Below, in pieces: positions 1 to 12,103 of a DNA stretch of 64,000 nt; the first letter of the stretch is position 1, and the number at the start of each line of letters is the position of its first letter. The notes under the pieces were generated by a model, which was given only the letters and a program-made list of their open reading frames with translations, did not search any database and was not told the DNA's origin. Made by a program: the position numbers and the translations under genes. Source of the stretch: Symbiodinium natans (Eukaryota > Sar > Dinophyceae > Suessiales > Symbiodiniaceae); NCBI GenBank assembly GCA_905221605.1, contig CAJNDS010002263.1, positions 419,501 through 483,500 on the forward strand, written 5' to 3'.

Positions 1-924
1 GACATCCAGCCTTGCTTTTTAAGTTGCGCTTCCGGTTAGAGACCTGCCTTTCCGCTCCCTGCGCGGCCGACCCTTGTTTTTGGCGCGGGTTCAACTTGTG
101 ACCAGGCTGAGTCTTAACTAACCAAAGGAGTCTTTCAATAGAGATGTATAGCGACGGGCTTCAGGCTCTTGAGGGTCAGCAAAGCGCAGGCATGCATAGC
201 GTCACGCAGACAAGCAAATGCTGCAGCCGAGTCTTAGCAACCTCACATCCGCTTTGAGCGGTGATAGCGGTGCAATTCAATATCTCTGACAGCTGGGGAC
301 AGTTCAGCGCGGTTCCGCTCAAGAAACGCTCGGTGACTGGCCTCCTGGTTGAGTGATCCTTCTTTCCGGCCTTTAACTGAGGGTGTCGGTGTTAACGGGT
401 TTAGGGTTGAGGCGGTTTAGGGTGCAGAGTTTGGGGTCCAAAGGGTGTATGTAGAGCTTTTGGGGTGAAGCCGAGGATCCTAACACCTTAAAGCCCAGTC
501 TTCTTATGGGAGTTGGGATCCTAGGCTGCGCCTGAACCATACCTATAGGCAGCCTCAAATCTCAGTTCGTGGTTCGATTCAAGCCCCAAACCATGTCGAC
601 ATATTGCTCACAGTGATGACGATCAACAACTCTCAGGTTACAGAGGTTCTGGAGGTACATGAGCCTGAGTGGTCATAGAACTTCACTTATTGATTTGGGC
701 GCTCGGGTCGAAATTTCCAGCAGCTGGCAAGCAACCTAGGTCTTTGGAAAGGCGACACCTAAGGCACGATGGAGCTTCTTGAGAACAGCAGGGATACAAC
801 TGACATTTCCTTCGCCCCAGCGAGGGCCGGGCATTGCAGCTTTTGCATGGCGAGCCTTTTCTTGCTCAAGGCCGGTAGCAGCATTTATTCAAGCGAGTTG
901 CTGAGAACTCCGCCCGGCGGTGAC

Positions 925-1968
925 ATGCTTCCCATGCCGCGGCTCTCCTTCTATGATGGCACAGCAGAGCTCACAACTCGGAACAGCTTCCTGGACGTGC
1001 CTTTTCTTGTTCAAGACCTCGGTCATAAGTTTCGGTTTCGTGCCTAGTTGCAAGCATTGGAGCTAGCGGGCAACTGCAAAGGTGGACGTCCGCAGCAAGG
1101 ATGCGGACGGGGCCCGGCGCCGTGCCCACAGTGCTCCGCCGCGCGTGGCATGCGAAGAGGCGACTGGCGATGACAGCGACGATGGAAAGCTGATCTGCCA
1201 CACGCCCAGCGAACGCACCGTGAGCACGGAGTACGGCGACTCCGATGTCGACTTCGAAAGGCAGACGACAGGCTGCCCAGAGGATCTGCAGAGCCTGGCG
1301 GGCTCGCAAGACGCGGCAGTTTCGGAGCACCAGAAGGAGGATCTCACATCGGTCCGCACAGTCATGATCAAGAACATCCCATGCCGATGCAGAACCGACG
1401 AAATTCTCCATGCTGTCGATTCCGTAGGTTTCGCCGGGACGTACGACTGCTTCTACCTCCCAATGAAGCGGCGCCACCAGCATCTTCGATGATTCGCACT
1501 GGGCTTTCTCTGTAGGACCAGCCCTTTACAATGTAGGACCCAAGCTACGGTTTTTGGTAGGCTCTTGCTGACTGAACAGCCATGAGGACTCCGTTAATCA
1601 CTTCGTCCGCAGTCCTCAATGAAGATGACCCGCTGCCAGCAAGTAGCTTGGACAACTGAGGCAGGGCATGGGCTATGCGTTTCTCAACTTCACCGAGTTG
1701 GGTACCGCCGCACGCTTCAAGGATGCCATTTCGGGCTACCGCTTCCCTGGCCGCAGGAGCACCAAGCGCGTGGAGGTGCGCAGTGCGCCGGGCCGTGTTG
1801 GCTCTGTTGGTATGAGTTCCCGACCCTCCGAAATCCCATGATCATGCGATTACTTCTGATTACTTCTTCCCCTCTGCCCAGGTGGCCCCCGCAGAGCTGC
1901 AAGGCCGAGAGCAGATGATGCAATTTTTGAGTCAAACCCAAGTGAGCCTTCATGTCTTCGGCCCGTGA
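925..1968 (+). CDS. Mei2-like RRM protein, array copy 1 (four exons)
   Basis: Model: exons 925-996, 1082-1483, 1665-1775 and 1882-1968, about 223 residues. Exon 1 begins MLPMPRLSFYDG and ends at GAC/GTGCCT. Exon 2 starts after AAAG/GTGGAC, encodes an acidic linker and then the RRM start TVMIKNIPCRC (RNP2-like) and GFAGTYDCFYLPM. Exon 3 supplies GMGYAFLNF (RNP1), and exon 4 VAPAELQGREQMMQFL. Mei2-family C-terminal RRMs share the order TVMIxNIP, GTYDFFYLP, GYAFxNF and QG, and are known RNA binders in meiosis and growth control of yeast and plants. All joins are phase 0. The donor after exon 2 (CAT/CTTCGA) is not a standard one. The last exon may instead splice to an AG near 2000. This copy has K for N in the PM(N/K)RRH motif. 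Confidence 0.72.
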
Positions 1969-2376
1969 CGTGGGCACCGCGGGCCCCTTTCGGATCTTAT
2001 CAGATCGCTGATGTCAGGGGCTTCCGAGGAGTCTTGAAAGACGAGGCTCCCGACCCGCTCCCGGCGTGTAACCGTCGATACTCCTTCCTGGACAAATAAT
2101 ACGATCAGCTAGAATTCTGTTAACAATGCATTGTGGGTATGTATTGTTTAGGCTACATTTCTTCTACAAGTAGAGCAGGCGAGCGTGTGAACCTCGCAGC
2201 CCTACCAACTTTAAACTCTGGTGAGAGAATTTCCTCATGCGCGCCCGTCACGCGCGGGACCCACTGTTGCTGCATGGCGAAGAGACCTCAGTCAGTGTCA
2301 CTTAGCACGCCTCGGGCCTTATAGTCCAACATACAAGTCCATCACGCGCTGCCTGAGTGGATTTGAGAGTTTCTGG

Positions 2377-2398
2377 AGTTGCGACTTGAGTCGCAACT
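2377..2398. repeat. Perfect 10-bp inverted repeat in the array spacer
   Basis: AGTTGCGACT and AGTCGCAACT flank a 2-base spacer. The same palindrome recurs in the other units at 5641-5662, 8807-8826, 12084-12103 and 24339-24359. Its arms are conserved while the centre changes (TG, TG, TG, AA, AAG). It could be a cruciform or an RNA hairpin near the transcript end, but the function is unknown. Confidence 0.8.
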
Positions 2399-4186
2399 GT
2401 GTGTGGCACACGCAGTCTAGCCGTCACGTCCGTGCATAAGGGTCTACTGGACTTCCGTGCTTCTTCCGGGCTGAGGCCGAGAGTTTAGGGGTTTTAGCGG
2501 AGTGTTTCGCACTCACTCGATGTAAGGGCGAAGGGTTTTAGATGGTTTCAGCGTAGCTGCAGAAGGAGGCCTTTGCCTGTTACTCCACCTGCTTGTATAG
2601 TGCTTTCAGGGTCTAGGTAAGCTGTAGAGACATGCAGAGACTGTAGAGGTTCAAGATTCGTGCGCTTTTTTTCAAGCTGGAGTCCAGCCACTTGGGAACG
2701 ACAATTCAGCATCTCGGGCTAGGTTCGCGCGAGGCCCAGTTCGGCTAAATCGCTTCCTGAGCGGTTTAGGACCCTAGGCTCATCGCGTCCCCACAACCTC
2801 CCCTTCCAGGGCTACCCCCAAGAATCTACGACCTAAACTAGTCTAGGCATGTAGAGGCATACTTGCGGGTTTCTCTTCCATGTTGATGAATCCTTGCCCA
2901 TTGCAGGCCACTGCACAATTCAACTTTCAAGCTTTTTTGTACAGTACCCTCAGTCAATACTGATACTCATACTGCCTGGGATGCGCAGAGGACGAGACGT
3001 AGCCGCGATGATGTGCAATCCTGTGCACCCTGGGCAGTACAGGTTTCCATGCCACATGAAGTTAACTCAACTTTCAAGTCACACAGGGCATCCCCTTGCC
3101 GATGTAGAATTCCCTGACAGGGGGCCGTCTGCATCAAGGAGTGGTTGAGGTCCTCGCGGCTGGTGTCTCTTTGAAAGCTCACATTGACATCCAGCCTTGC
3201 TTTTTAAGTTGCGCTTCCGGTTAGAGACCTGCCTTTCCGCTCCCTGCGCTCTATAGAGATGTATAGCGACGGGGTTCAGGCCCTTGAGGGTCAGCAACGC
3301 GCAGGCACAGCATCACACAGACAAGCAAATGCTGCAGCCGAGCTTTACAACCTCACATCCGCTTTGAGCGGTGATAGCGGTGCAATTCAATATGTCTGAC
3401 AGCTGGGGACAGTTCAGCGCGGTTCCGCTCAAGAAACGCTGCTGCCCGGCCTGTTGGTCGAGTGGTCCTTCTTTCCGGCCTTTAACTGAGGGTGGCGGTG
3501 TTAAGTATGGTTGAGGGGTTGAGCAAATGTTTGGCGATCGGCGATCGAAGTCGTTCGTCATAGCAACTCCTAGCTAAAGTTTTCAATGGGCGGTTCGGCA
3601 TTTTAGGTCAGCCGCCCCCCTGTGTTTTTTTAGCTAGACTCTACACCCTAAACCCTGGACTGAGGGAAGGCCCCAAGCCCCGAAGCCTGAGTAGTGAACC
3701 TGTCCATGTAGGCTTCAAAGGAAGGCCTATAAGCTTTGGGGAAAGGGTTCAGGGTGCAGAGTTGGGGTCCAAAGGGCGTATGTAGAGCTTTTGGGGTGAA
3801 GCCGAGGATCCTAATACCTTAAAGCCTAGACTTCTTCTGGGATTTGGGATCCTAGGCTACGCCTGAACCATACCTATAGGCAGCCTCAAATCTCAGTTCG
3901 TGGTTCGATTCAAGCCCCAAACTATGTCGGCTTATTGCTCACAGTGATGACGAAAAACAACTCTCAGGTTTCAGAGGTTACTTCTGGAGGTACATGAGCC
4001 TGAGTGGTCATAGAACTTCAGGCACGATGGAGCTTCTTGAGAACAGCAGGGATACAACTGACATTTCCTTTGCCCCAGCGAGGGCCGGGCATTGCAGCCA
4101 TTGCATGGCGAGCCTTTTTCGCTCAAGGCCGGTAGCAGCATTTTCTCAAGGGAAGCGAGTGGCTGAGAACTCTGCCCGGTGCTGAC

Positions 4187-5226
4187 ATGCTTCCAATGCC
4201 GCGGCTCTCCTTCCATGATGGCACAGCAGAGCTCACAACTCGGAACGGCTTCCTGGACGTGCCTTGGTGGCTGTTCAGAGACCGTGGTCATAAGTTTCGG
4301 TTTCGTGCCTAGTTGCAAGCATTGGAGCTAGCGGGCAGCTGCAAAGGTGGACGTCCGCAGCAAGGATGTGGACGGGGCCCGGCGCCGTGCCCACAGTGCT
4401 CCGCCGCGCCGGGCATGCGAAGAGGCGACTGGCGATGACAGCGACGAAGGAAAGCTGATCTGCCACACGCCCAGCGAACGCACCGTGAGCACGGAGTACG
4501 GCGACTCCGATGTCGACTTCGAAAGGCAGACGACAGGCTGCCCAGAGGATCTGCAGAGCCTGGCGGGCTCGCAAGACGCGGCAGTTTCGGAGCACCGGAA
4601 GGAGGATCTCACATCGGTCCGCACAGTCATGATCAAGAACATCCCATGCCGATGCAGAACCGACGAAATTCTCCATGCTGTCGATTCCGTAGGTTTCGCC
4701 GGGACGTACGACTGCTTCTACCTCCCAATGAATCGGCGCCACCAGCATCTTCGATGATTCGCACTGGGCTTTCTCTGTAGGACCAGCCCTTTACAGTGTA
4801 GGACCCAACCTCCGGTTTTTGGTAACTGAACAGCTATGAGGACTCCGATAATTAGTCACTTCGTCCGCAGTCCTCAATCAAGGTGACCCGCTGCCAGCAA
4901 GTAGCTTGGACAACTGAGGCAGGGCATGGGCTACGCGTTTCTCAACTTCACCGAGTTGGGTACCGCCGCACGCTTCAAGGATGCCATTTCGGGCTACCGC
5001 TTCCCTGGCCGCAGGAGCACCAAGCGCGTGGAGGTGCGCAGTGCGCAGGGCCGTGTTGGCTCTGTTGGTATGAGTTCCCGACCCTCCGAAATCCCATGAT
5101 CATGCGATTACTTCTGATTACTTCTTCCCCTCTGCCCAGGTGGCCCCCGCAGAGCTGCAAGGCCGAGAGCAGATGATGCAATTTTTGAGTCAAACCCAAG
5201 TGAGCCTTCATGTCTTCGGCCCGTGA
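4187..5226 (+). CDS. Mei2-like RRM protein, array copy 2 (four exons)
   Basis: Exons 4187-4258, 4347-4748, 4923-5033 and 5140-5226 by the model used for copy 1. All frames are open and all joins are phase 0. Exon 1 reads MLPMPRLSFHDG. The RRM core is intact: TVMIKNIPCRC, GTYDCFYLPMNRR, GYAFLNF, AELQGREQMMQFL. The linker is rich in acidic and Ser/Thr residues. The intron after exon 1 is 88 nt (GTGCCT to CAAAG), and the one before the last exon is 106 nt (GTGCGC to CCCAG). No lesion is visible, so this may be a working copy. Confidence 0.72.
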
Positions 5227-5640
5227 CGTAGGCACCGGGCCCCTTTCGGATCTTATCAGATCGCTGATGTCAGGGGCTTCCGAGGAGTCTTGAAAGACGA
5301 GGCTCCCGACCCGCTCCCGGCGTGTAACAGTCAATACTCCTTCCTGGACGAAATGTAAACAATATACGATCAGCTAGAATGCTGTTAACAATGCATTGTA
5401 GGTATGCATTGTTTAGGGTATGATTGTTTCTTAATCTACACGTAGAGCACGTGAGTGTGTGAACCTCGCAGCCCTACCAACTTTAAACTCTGGTGAGAGA
5501 CTATCCTCATGCGCGCCCGTGACGCGCTGGACCCGCTGGTGCTGCATGGCGAAGAGACCTCAGTCACTTAGCACGCCGTGGGCCTTAGTTCAACATACAA
5601 GTCCATCACGCGCTGCCTGAGTGGATTTGAGAGTTTCTGG

Positions 5641-5662
5641 AGTTGCGACTTGAGTCGCAACT
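5641..5662. repeat. Spacer palindrome, unit 2
   Basis: Same 10-bp arms as at 2377 with centre TG. Confidence 0.8.
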
Positions 5663-7347
5663 ATGTGTGGCACACGCAGTCTAGCCGTCACGTCCGTGCA
5701 GAACGGTCTACTGGACTTCCGTGCTTCTTCCGGGCTGAGGCTGAGAGTTTAGGGCTCGATGTAAAGGCGAAGGGTTTTAGATGGTTTCAGCGTAGCTGCA
5801 GAAGGAGGCCTTTGCCCGTTACTCCTACCTGCTTGTATAGTGCTTTCAGGGTCTACGTAAGCTGTACAGACATGTAGAGACTGTAGAGGTTCAAGATTCG
5901 AGCGCTTTTTTTCAAGCTGGAGTCCAGCCACTTGGGAACGACAATTCAGCATCTCGGGCTAGGTTCGCGTGAGGCCCAGTTCGGCTAAATCGCTTCCTGA
6001 GCGGTTTAGGACTCTAGGATAATCGCGTCCCCACAACCTTCCCTTCCAGGGCTACCCCCCCAATAATCTATGACCTAAAGCAGTCCAGGCATGTATAGGC
6101 AAACTTGCGGGTTTCTCTTCCATGTTGACGAATCCTTGCCCATTGCAGGCCACTGCACAATTCAACTTTCAAGCTTTTTTGTACAGTACCCTCAGTCAAT
6201 ACTGATACTCATACTGCCTGGGATGCGCAGAGGACGAGACGTAGCCGCGATGATGTGCAATCCTGTGCACCCTGGGCAGTACAGGTTTCCATGCCACATG
6301 AAGTTAACTCAACTTTCAAGTCACACAGGGCATCCCCTTTCCGATGTAGAATTCCCTGACAGGGGGCCGTCTGTATCAAGGAGTGGTTGAGGTCCTCGCG
6401 GCTGGTGTCTCTTTGAAAGCTCACATTGACATCCAGCCTTGCTTTTTAAGTTGCGCTTCCGGTTAGAGACCTGCCTTTCCGCTCCCTGCGCGGCCGACCC
6501 TTGTTTTTGGCGCGGGTTCAACTTGTGACCAGGCTGAGTCTTAACTAACCAAAGGAGTCTTTCTATAGAGATGTATAGCGACGGGCTTCAGGCTCTTGAG
6601 GGTCAGCAAAGCGCAGGCATGCATAGCGTCACGCAGACAAGCAAATGCTGCAGCCGAGTCTTTACTACCTCACATCCGCTTTGAGCGGTGATAGCGATGC
6701 AATTCAATATCTCTGACAGCTGGGGACAGTTCAGCGCGGTTCCGCTCAAGAAACGCTCGGTGACTGGCCTCCTGGTTGAGTGATCCTTCTTTCCGGCCTT
6801 TAACTGAGGGTGTCGGTGTTAACGGGTTTAGGGTTGAGGCGGTTTAGGGTGCAGAGTTTGGGGTCCAAAGGGTGTATGTAGAGCTTTTGGGGTGAAGCCG
6901 AGGATCCTAACACCTTAAAGCCCAGTCTTCTTATGGGAGTTGGGATCCTAGGCTGCGCCTGAACCATACCTATAGGCAGCCTCAAATCTCAGTTCGTGGT
7001 TCGATTCAAGCCCCAAACCATGTCGACATATTGCTCACAGTGATGACGATCAACAACTCTCAGGTTACAGAGGTTCTGGAGGTACATGAGCCTGAGTGGT
7101 CATAGAACTTCACTTATTGATTTGGGCGCTCGGGTCGAAATTTCCAGCAGCTGGCAATCAACCTAGGTCTTTGGCAAGGCGACACCTAAGGCACGATGGA
7201 GCTTCTTGAGAACAGCAGGGATACAACTGACATTTCCTTTGCCCCAGCGCTGGGCATTGCAGCTTTTGCATGGCGAGCCTTTTCTTGCTCAAGGCCGGTA
7301 GCAGCATTTATTCAAGCGAGTTGCTGAGAACTCCGCCCGGCGGTGAC

Positions 7348-8391
7348 ATGCTTCCCATGCCGCGGCTCTCCTTCTATGATGGCACAGCAGAGCTCACAAC
7401 TCGGAACAGCTTCCTGGACGTGCCTTTTCTTGTTCAAGACCTCGGTCATAAGTTTCGGTTTCGTGCCTAGTTGCAAGCATTGGAGCTAGCGGGCAACTGC
7501 AAAGGTGGACGTCCGCAGCAAGGATGCGGACGGGGCCCGGCGCCGTGCCCACAGTGCTCCGCCGCGCGTGGCATGCGAAGAGGCGACTGGCGATGACAGC
7601 GACGAAGGAAAGCTGATCTGCCACACGCCCAGCGAACGCACCGTGAGCACGGAGTACGGCGACTCCGATGTCGACTTCGAAAGGCAGACGACAGGCTGCC
7701 CAGAGGATCTGCAGAGCCTGGCGGGCTTGCAAGACGCGGAAGTTTCGGAGCACCAGAAGGAGGATCTCACATCGGTCCGCACAGTCATGATCAAGAACAT
7801 CCCATGCCGATGCAGAACCGACGAAATTCTCCATGCTGTCGATTCCGTAGGTTTCGCCGGGACGTACGACTGCTTCTACCTCCCAATGAACCGGCGCCAC
7901 CAGCATCTTCGATGATTCGCACTGGGCTTTCTCTGTAGGACCAGCCCTTTACAATGTAGGACCCAACCTACGGTTTTTGGTAGGCTCTTGCTGACTGAAC
8001 AGCTATGAGGACTCCGTTAATCACTTCGTCCGCAGTCCTCAATGAAGATGACCCGCTGCCAGCAACTAGCTTGGACAACTGAGGCAGGGCATGGGCTACG
8101 CGTTTCTCAACTTCACCGAGTTGGGTACCGCCGCATGCTTCAAGGATGCCATTTCGGGCTACCGCTTCCCTGGCCGCAGGAGCACCAAGCGCGTGGAGGT
8201 GCGCAGTGCGCAGGGCCGTGTTGGCTCTGTTGGTATGAGTTCCTGACCCTCCGAAATCCCATGATCATGCGAGTACTTCTGATTACTTCTTCCCCTCTGC
8301 CCAGGTGGCCCCCGCAGAGCTGCAAGGCCGAGAGCAGATGATGCAATTTTTGAGTCAAACCCAAGTGAGCCTTCATGTCTTCGGCCCGTGA
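7348..8391 (+). CDS. Mei2-like RRM protein, array copy 3 (four exons)
   Basis: Exons 7348-7419, 7505-7906, 8088-8198 and 8305-8391, all open and phase 0. Differences from copy 1 are few: SLAGLQDAEV instead of SLAGSQDAAV, N for K in PMNRRH, and C for R in TAACFKDAI. RNP2-like (TVMIKNIP) and RNP1 (GYAFLNF) motifs are intact. The alternative terminal exon starting after CTTATCAG (near 8419) stays open through ACNTQYSFLDK, so the true C terminus is uncertain. Confidence 0.72.
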
Positions 8392-8806
8392 CGTAGGCAC
8401 CGGGCCCCTTTCGGATCTTATCAGATCGCTGACGTCAGGGGGTGCTTCCGAGGAGTCTTGAAAGACGAGGCCCCCAACCCGCTCCCGGCGTGTAACACTC
8501 AATACTCCTTCCTGGACAAATGTAACCAATACGATCAGCTAGAATGCTGTTAACAATGCATTGTAGGTATGTATTGTTTAGGCTATGTTTGTTTCTTAAT
8601 CTAGACGTAGCTCACGCGAGTGTGTGAACCTCGCAGCACTACCAACTTTAAACTCTGGTGAGAGAATTTCCTCATGCGCGTCCGTCACGCGCTGGACCCA
8701 CTGTTGCTGCATGGCGAAGAGACCTCAGTCACTTAGCACGCCTTGGGCCTTAGTTCAACATACAAGTCCATCACGCGCTGCCTGAGTGGATTTGAGAGTT
8801 TCTGGC

Positions 8807-8826
8807 GTTGCGACTTGAGTCGCAAC
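8807..8826. repeat. Spacer palindrome, unit 3
   Basis: GTTGCGACT and AGTCGCAAC arms with centre TG; the outermost base pair of the other copies has changed here. Confidence 0.78.
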
Positions 8827-10313
8827 TATGTGTGGCACACGCAGCCTAGCCGTCACGTCCGTGCATAACGGTCTACTGGACTTCTGCGCTCCTTCCGGCC
8901 TGAGGCCGAGGGTTTTTGGACTCGTTTGAGCGTAGCTGCAGAATTTGCCCGTTACTCCACCTGCTTGTAGGTATTCTGCTTACAGGGGTCCAGGTAAGCT
9001 GTAGAGACATGTAGAGGTTCAAGATTCGAGCGTCTTTTGTTTAAGCCACTTGGGAACAACAATTCAGCATCTCGGGCTAGGTTCGCGCGAGGCCCACTTC
9101 GGCTAAATCGCCTCCTAAGCGGTTTAGGACCCTCTGGCTCATCGCATCCCCAAAACCTCCCGTTCAAGGGTCATATACCCCCAAGACTCCGACCTAAAGT
9201 AGTATAGGCATACTTGGGGGGGTTTCTCGGCCATGTGCTCGAACCCTTGCCCATTGCAGGCCACTGCACAACTTTCAAGCTTTTTTGTAAAGTATCCTCA
9301 GTCAATACTGATACTGCCTGGGACGCGCAGAGGACGAGACGTAGCAGCGATAATGTGCAATCCTGTGCACCCTGGGCAGTACCGGTTTCTGTGCCGCATG
9401 AAGTTAACTCAACTATCCAAATCGCAGAGGTCTGTATCAAGGAGTAGTTGAGGTCCTCGCGGCTGGTGTCTTTCTGACAACTCACATCCAGCCTTGCTTT
9501 TTAAGGTGCGCTTCCGGCTAGAGACCTGCCGTTGCGCTCCCTGCGCGGCCGACCCTTGTTCTTGGCACGGGTTCAACTTCTGACCAGTCTTCACTAATCA
9601 AAAGAGTCTTTCAGTCTTTCTATAAAGATGTATAACGACGGGCTTCAGGCTCTTGAGGGTCATCAACGCGCAGGCATGCATAGCGTCACACAGACAAGCA
9701 AATGCTGCAGCCGAGTCTTTACAACCTCACATCTGCCTTAGGCGGTGAATGTGATACGTCTGGCAGCTAGGGACAGTTCAGAGCGGATCCGCTCAAGAAA
9801 CGCTCCTGCCCAGCCAATTGGGCTTCAGTTGAGGGGTTTCGGTTTTAAGTCCTTTTTAGGGTTTAGGGGTTGAGCATTTTTTTTGCGATCGAAGTCATTC
9901 GTCAGAGCGACTTTTGGCTGACCTTCTCGCTATGGGCGGTTTCGCCCGCGGATGCCGCGGTGTGGCTTTTCTGCTCCATGTTCGGAGATTTTTGGTCAGC
10001 CGCCCCCTGTGCAAATTTCGCTAGACCCTAGAAGCCGAAACCCTAATGGATTGGGGGATGCCCAAGGCCCCAAGCCCGAAGCCTTGTGAACCTGTCCATT
10101 TACGAGCAGCTACCAGTTTACCTACGTCTTTGGAAATGGCGAGACCCAAGGCAAGTTGGAGCTTCTTGAGAACAGCAGGGATACAAGTGACATTTCCTCT
10201 GCCCCAGCGCCGGGCATTGCAGCTTTTGCATCGCGAGCCTTTTTTTTGCTCAAGGCCGGTCGCAGCATTTACTCAAGGGAAGCGAGTTGCTGAGGACTCC
10301 GCCCGGTGCTGAC

Positions 10314-11662
10314 GTGCTTCCCATGCCGCGGCTCTCCTTCTATGATGGCACAGCGGAGCTCACAACTCGGAACGGCTTCCTGGACGTGCCTTGGTGGTTG
10401 TTCAATGTTGTTCAGAGACAGTGGTCATAAGTTTCGGTTTCGCGCCTGGTTGCAAGCATTGGAGCTAGCGGGCAACTGCAAAGGTGGACGTCCGCAGCAA
10501 GGATGCGGACGGGGCCCGGCGCCGTGCCCACAGTGCTCCGCCGCGCGTGGCATGCGAAGAGGCGACTGGCGATGACAGCGACGAAGGAAAGCTGATCTGC
10601 CACACGCCCAGCGAACGCACCGTGAGCACGGAGTACGGCGACTCCGATGTCGACTTCGAAAGGCAGACGACAGGCTGCCCAGAGGATCTGCTGAGCCTGG
10701 CGGGCTTGCAAGATCTCACATCGGTCCGCACAGTCATGATCAAGAACATCCCATGCCGATGCAGAACCGACGAAATTCTCCATGCTGTGGATTCCGTAGG
10801 TTTCGCCGGGACGTACGACTGCTTCTACCTTCCAATGAACCGGCGCCACCAGCATCTTCGATGATTGGCGCACAAGCTTTCTCGCTCTCTAGGACCAACC
10901 CTTCACCTTGTTAAAATCCCCCAACCTACGCTTTGTGGTAGGCTCTTGCTGACTGAACAGCTATGATCGAGGATTCGGTTAGTCACTTCGTCCGCAGTCC
11001 TCAATTTAAGAGCAGCGTTTTTTTTCTAGGAGCAAGGCTACGTAGAGACGCGATCATTGAAAGTCGGCCGCGTAGCATTTTGCCTGCAGGGCGTAGGTTT
11101 GCGTAGGGTCCGCGTAGGCAAGTCTATGCAGTATGGGCGCGTAGGTCCGCGTAGGTTGTCTATGCTTGCCGCGTAGGTCCGCGTAGGCACACGTCAACTC
11201 GTCAACAACATACTCCGCGCGTAGGCCGCACGCCTGCTAAACATGAGCTGACGCGTAGGCCCGCGTAGGATACCCATGCCATTACAACACCCCACACAAT
11301 GAAAAAAAACAATGCTCCATGAAGATGGCCCGCTGCCAGCAAGTAGCTTGGCCAACTGAGGCAGGGCATGGGCTACGCGTTTCTCAACTTCACCGAGTTG
11401 GGTATCGCCGCACGCTTCAAGGATGCCATTTCGGGCTACTGCTTCCCTGGCCGCAGGAGCACCAAGCGAGTGGAGGTGCGCAGGGCCGTGTTGGCTCTGT
11501 TGGTATGAGCTCCCGACCCTCCGAAATCCCATGATCGTGCGATTGTGCTTCTTCCCCTCTGCCCAGGTGGCCCCCGCAGAGGTGCAAGGCCTAGGGCAGA
11601 TGATACAATTTTTGAGTCAAGCCCAAGTGAGCCTTCATGGCCTTCATGTCTTCGGCCCGTGA
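10314..11662 (+). CDS. Mei2-like RRM protein, array copy 4 (start codon lost)
   Basis: Exons 10314-10385, 10484-10855, 11365-11475 and 11567-11662. The ATG used in the other copies is GTG here (10314); the next in-frame ATG is three codons later (10323), so translation could still start. Exon 2 has an in-frame 30-nt deletion in the linker (SLAGLQ joined directly to DLTSVRT). Exon 3 has GYCFPG where copies 1-3 have GYRFPG. A 7-nt deletion relative to copies 1-3 falls just after the proposed exon 3 donor, so it is intronic and harmless in this model. The second intron carries the foldback insertion at 11006-11318. Confidence 0.6.
11006..11318. mobile_element. Foldback (MITE-like) insertion with GCGTAGG minisatellite
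   Basis: Unit 4 is interrupted here: other units read CCTCAAT directly followed by GAAGATG. The insert begins GAGCAGCGTTTTTTTTC and ends GAAAAAAAACAATGCTC, imperfect terminal inverted repeats. The interior holds about a dozen copies of GCGTAGG, often as CCGCGTAGG. No coding is seen. It lies wholly inside an intron. Confidence 0.6.
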
Positions 11663-12083
11663 TTTGGGCACCGCGGGCCCCTGTCGGATCTTATCAGATC
11701 GCTGATGTCAGGGGGTGCTTCCGAGGAGTCTTGAAAGATGAGGCCCCCACCCGCTCCCGGCATGTAACAGTCAATACTGCAGCCTTGAAAATTTGTAATA
11801 AATGTAAACAATATGACCAGCCAGAATGGTTATAATAATCCAGGTAGGTATGTACTGTTTAGGCTATGTTTATTCTACAAGTAGACCACGCGAGCGTGTG
11901 AACCTCGCAGCCCTACCAACTTTAAACTCTGGTGAGAGACAATCTCCTCATGCACGTCCGTCACGCGCTGGACCCACTGTCGCTGCATGGCGAAGAGGCC
12001 TCAGTCACTTAGCACGCCTCGGAACCTTAGTTCATGATACAAGCCCATCACGCGCTGCCTGAGTGGATTTGAGAGTTTCTGGC

Positions 12084-12103
12084 GTTGCGACTAAAGTCGC
12101 AAC
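12084..12103. repeat. Spacer palindrome, unit 4
   Basis: GTTGCGACT and AGTCGCAAC arms with centre AA instead of TG. Confidence 0.78.

Larger units (their letters stand above)
1..3185 (+). repeat. Tandem array unit 1 (about 3.2 kb)
   Basis: First of five head-to-tail copies; the phrase GACATCCAGCCTTGCTTTTT at position 1 recurs at 3186 and 6428, and in shortened form at about 9484 and 12791. The unit holds one Mei2-like RRM gene (925-1968) and spacer on both sides. The spacer has a perfect inverted repeat at 2377-2398 and the palindrome ACAATGCATTGT near 2124. Its left half (to about 2 kb) is nearly identical to unit 3, while its right end (2880-3185) is nearly identical to unit 2, so the array is mosaic. 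The window edge falls on the repeat boundary, so more copies probably lie upstream. Confidence 0.93.
3186..6427 (+). repeat. Tandem array unit 2 (about 3.2 kb)
   Basis: Second head-to-tail copy. Compared with units 1 and 3 it lacks the stretch after the first 60 bases that carries the TTTTTGGCGCGGG segment. It contains an extra piece around 3500-3760 with a GCGATCGGCGATCG motif that is shared, in diverged form, with units 4 and 5. The gene lies at 4187-5226, and the spacer palindrome at 5641-5662. Confidence 0.92.
6428..9483 (+). repeat. Tandem array unit 3 (about 3.06 kb)
   Basis: Third copy. From 6428 to about 8400 it is almost identical to unit 1, including a segment CACTTATTGATTTGGGCGCT missing from unit 2. 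Its right third is diverged and resembles unit 4 more. The gene is at 7348-8391 and the palindrome at 8807-8826. This patchwork suggests unequal exchange or gene conversion within the array. Confidence 0.92.

Noticed and set aside
560-600. tRNA B-box-like GTGGTTCGATTCAAGCCCC in array spacers
   Set aside because: No T-stem pairing and no matching A box, so neither a tRNA nor a clear SINE.
971-1483. Antisense open frames of 104-170 codons over the RRM exons in every unit
   Set aside because: They mirror a GC-rich coding exon; the plus frame carries the RRM motifs.
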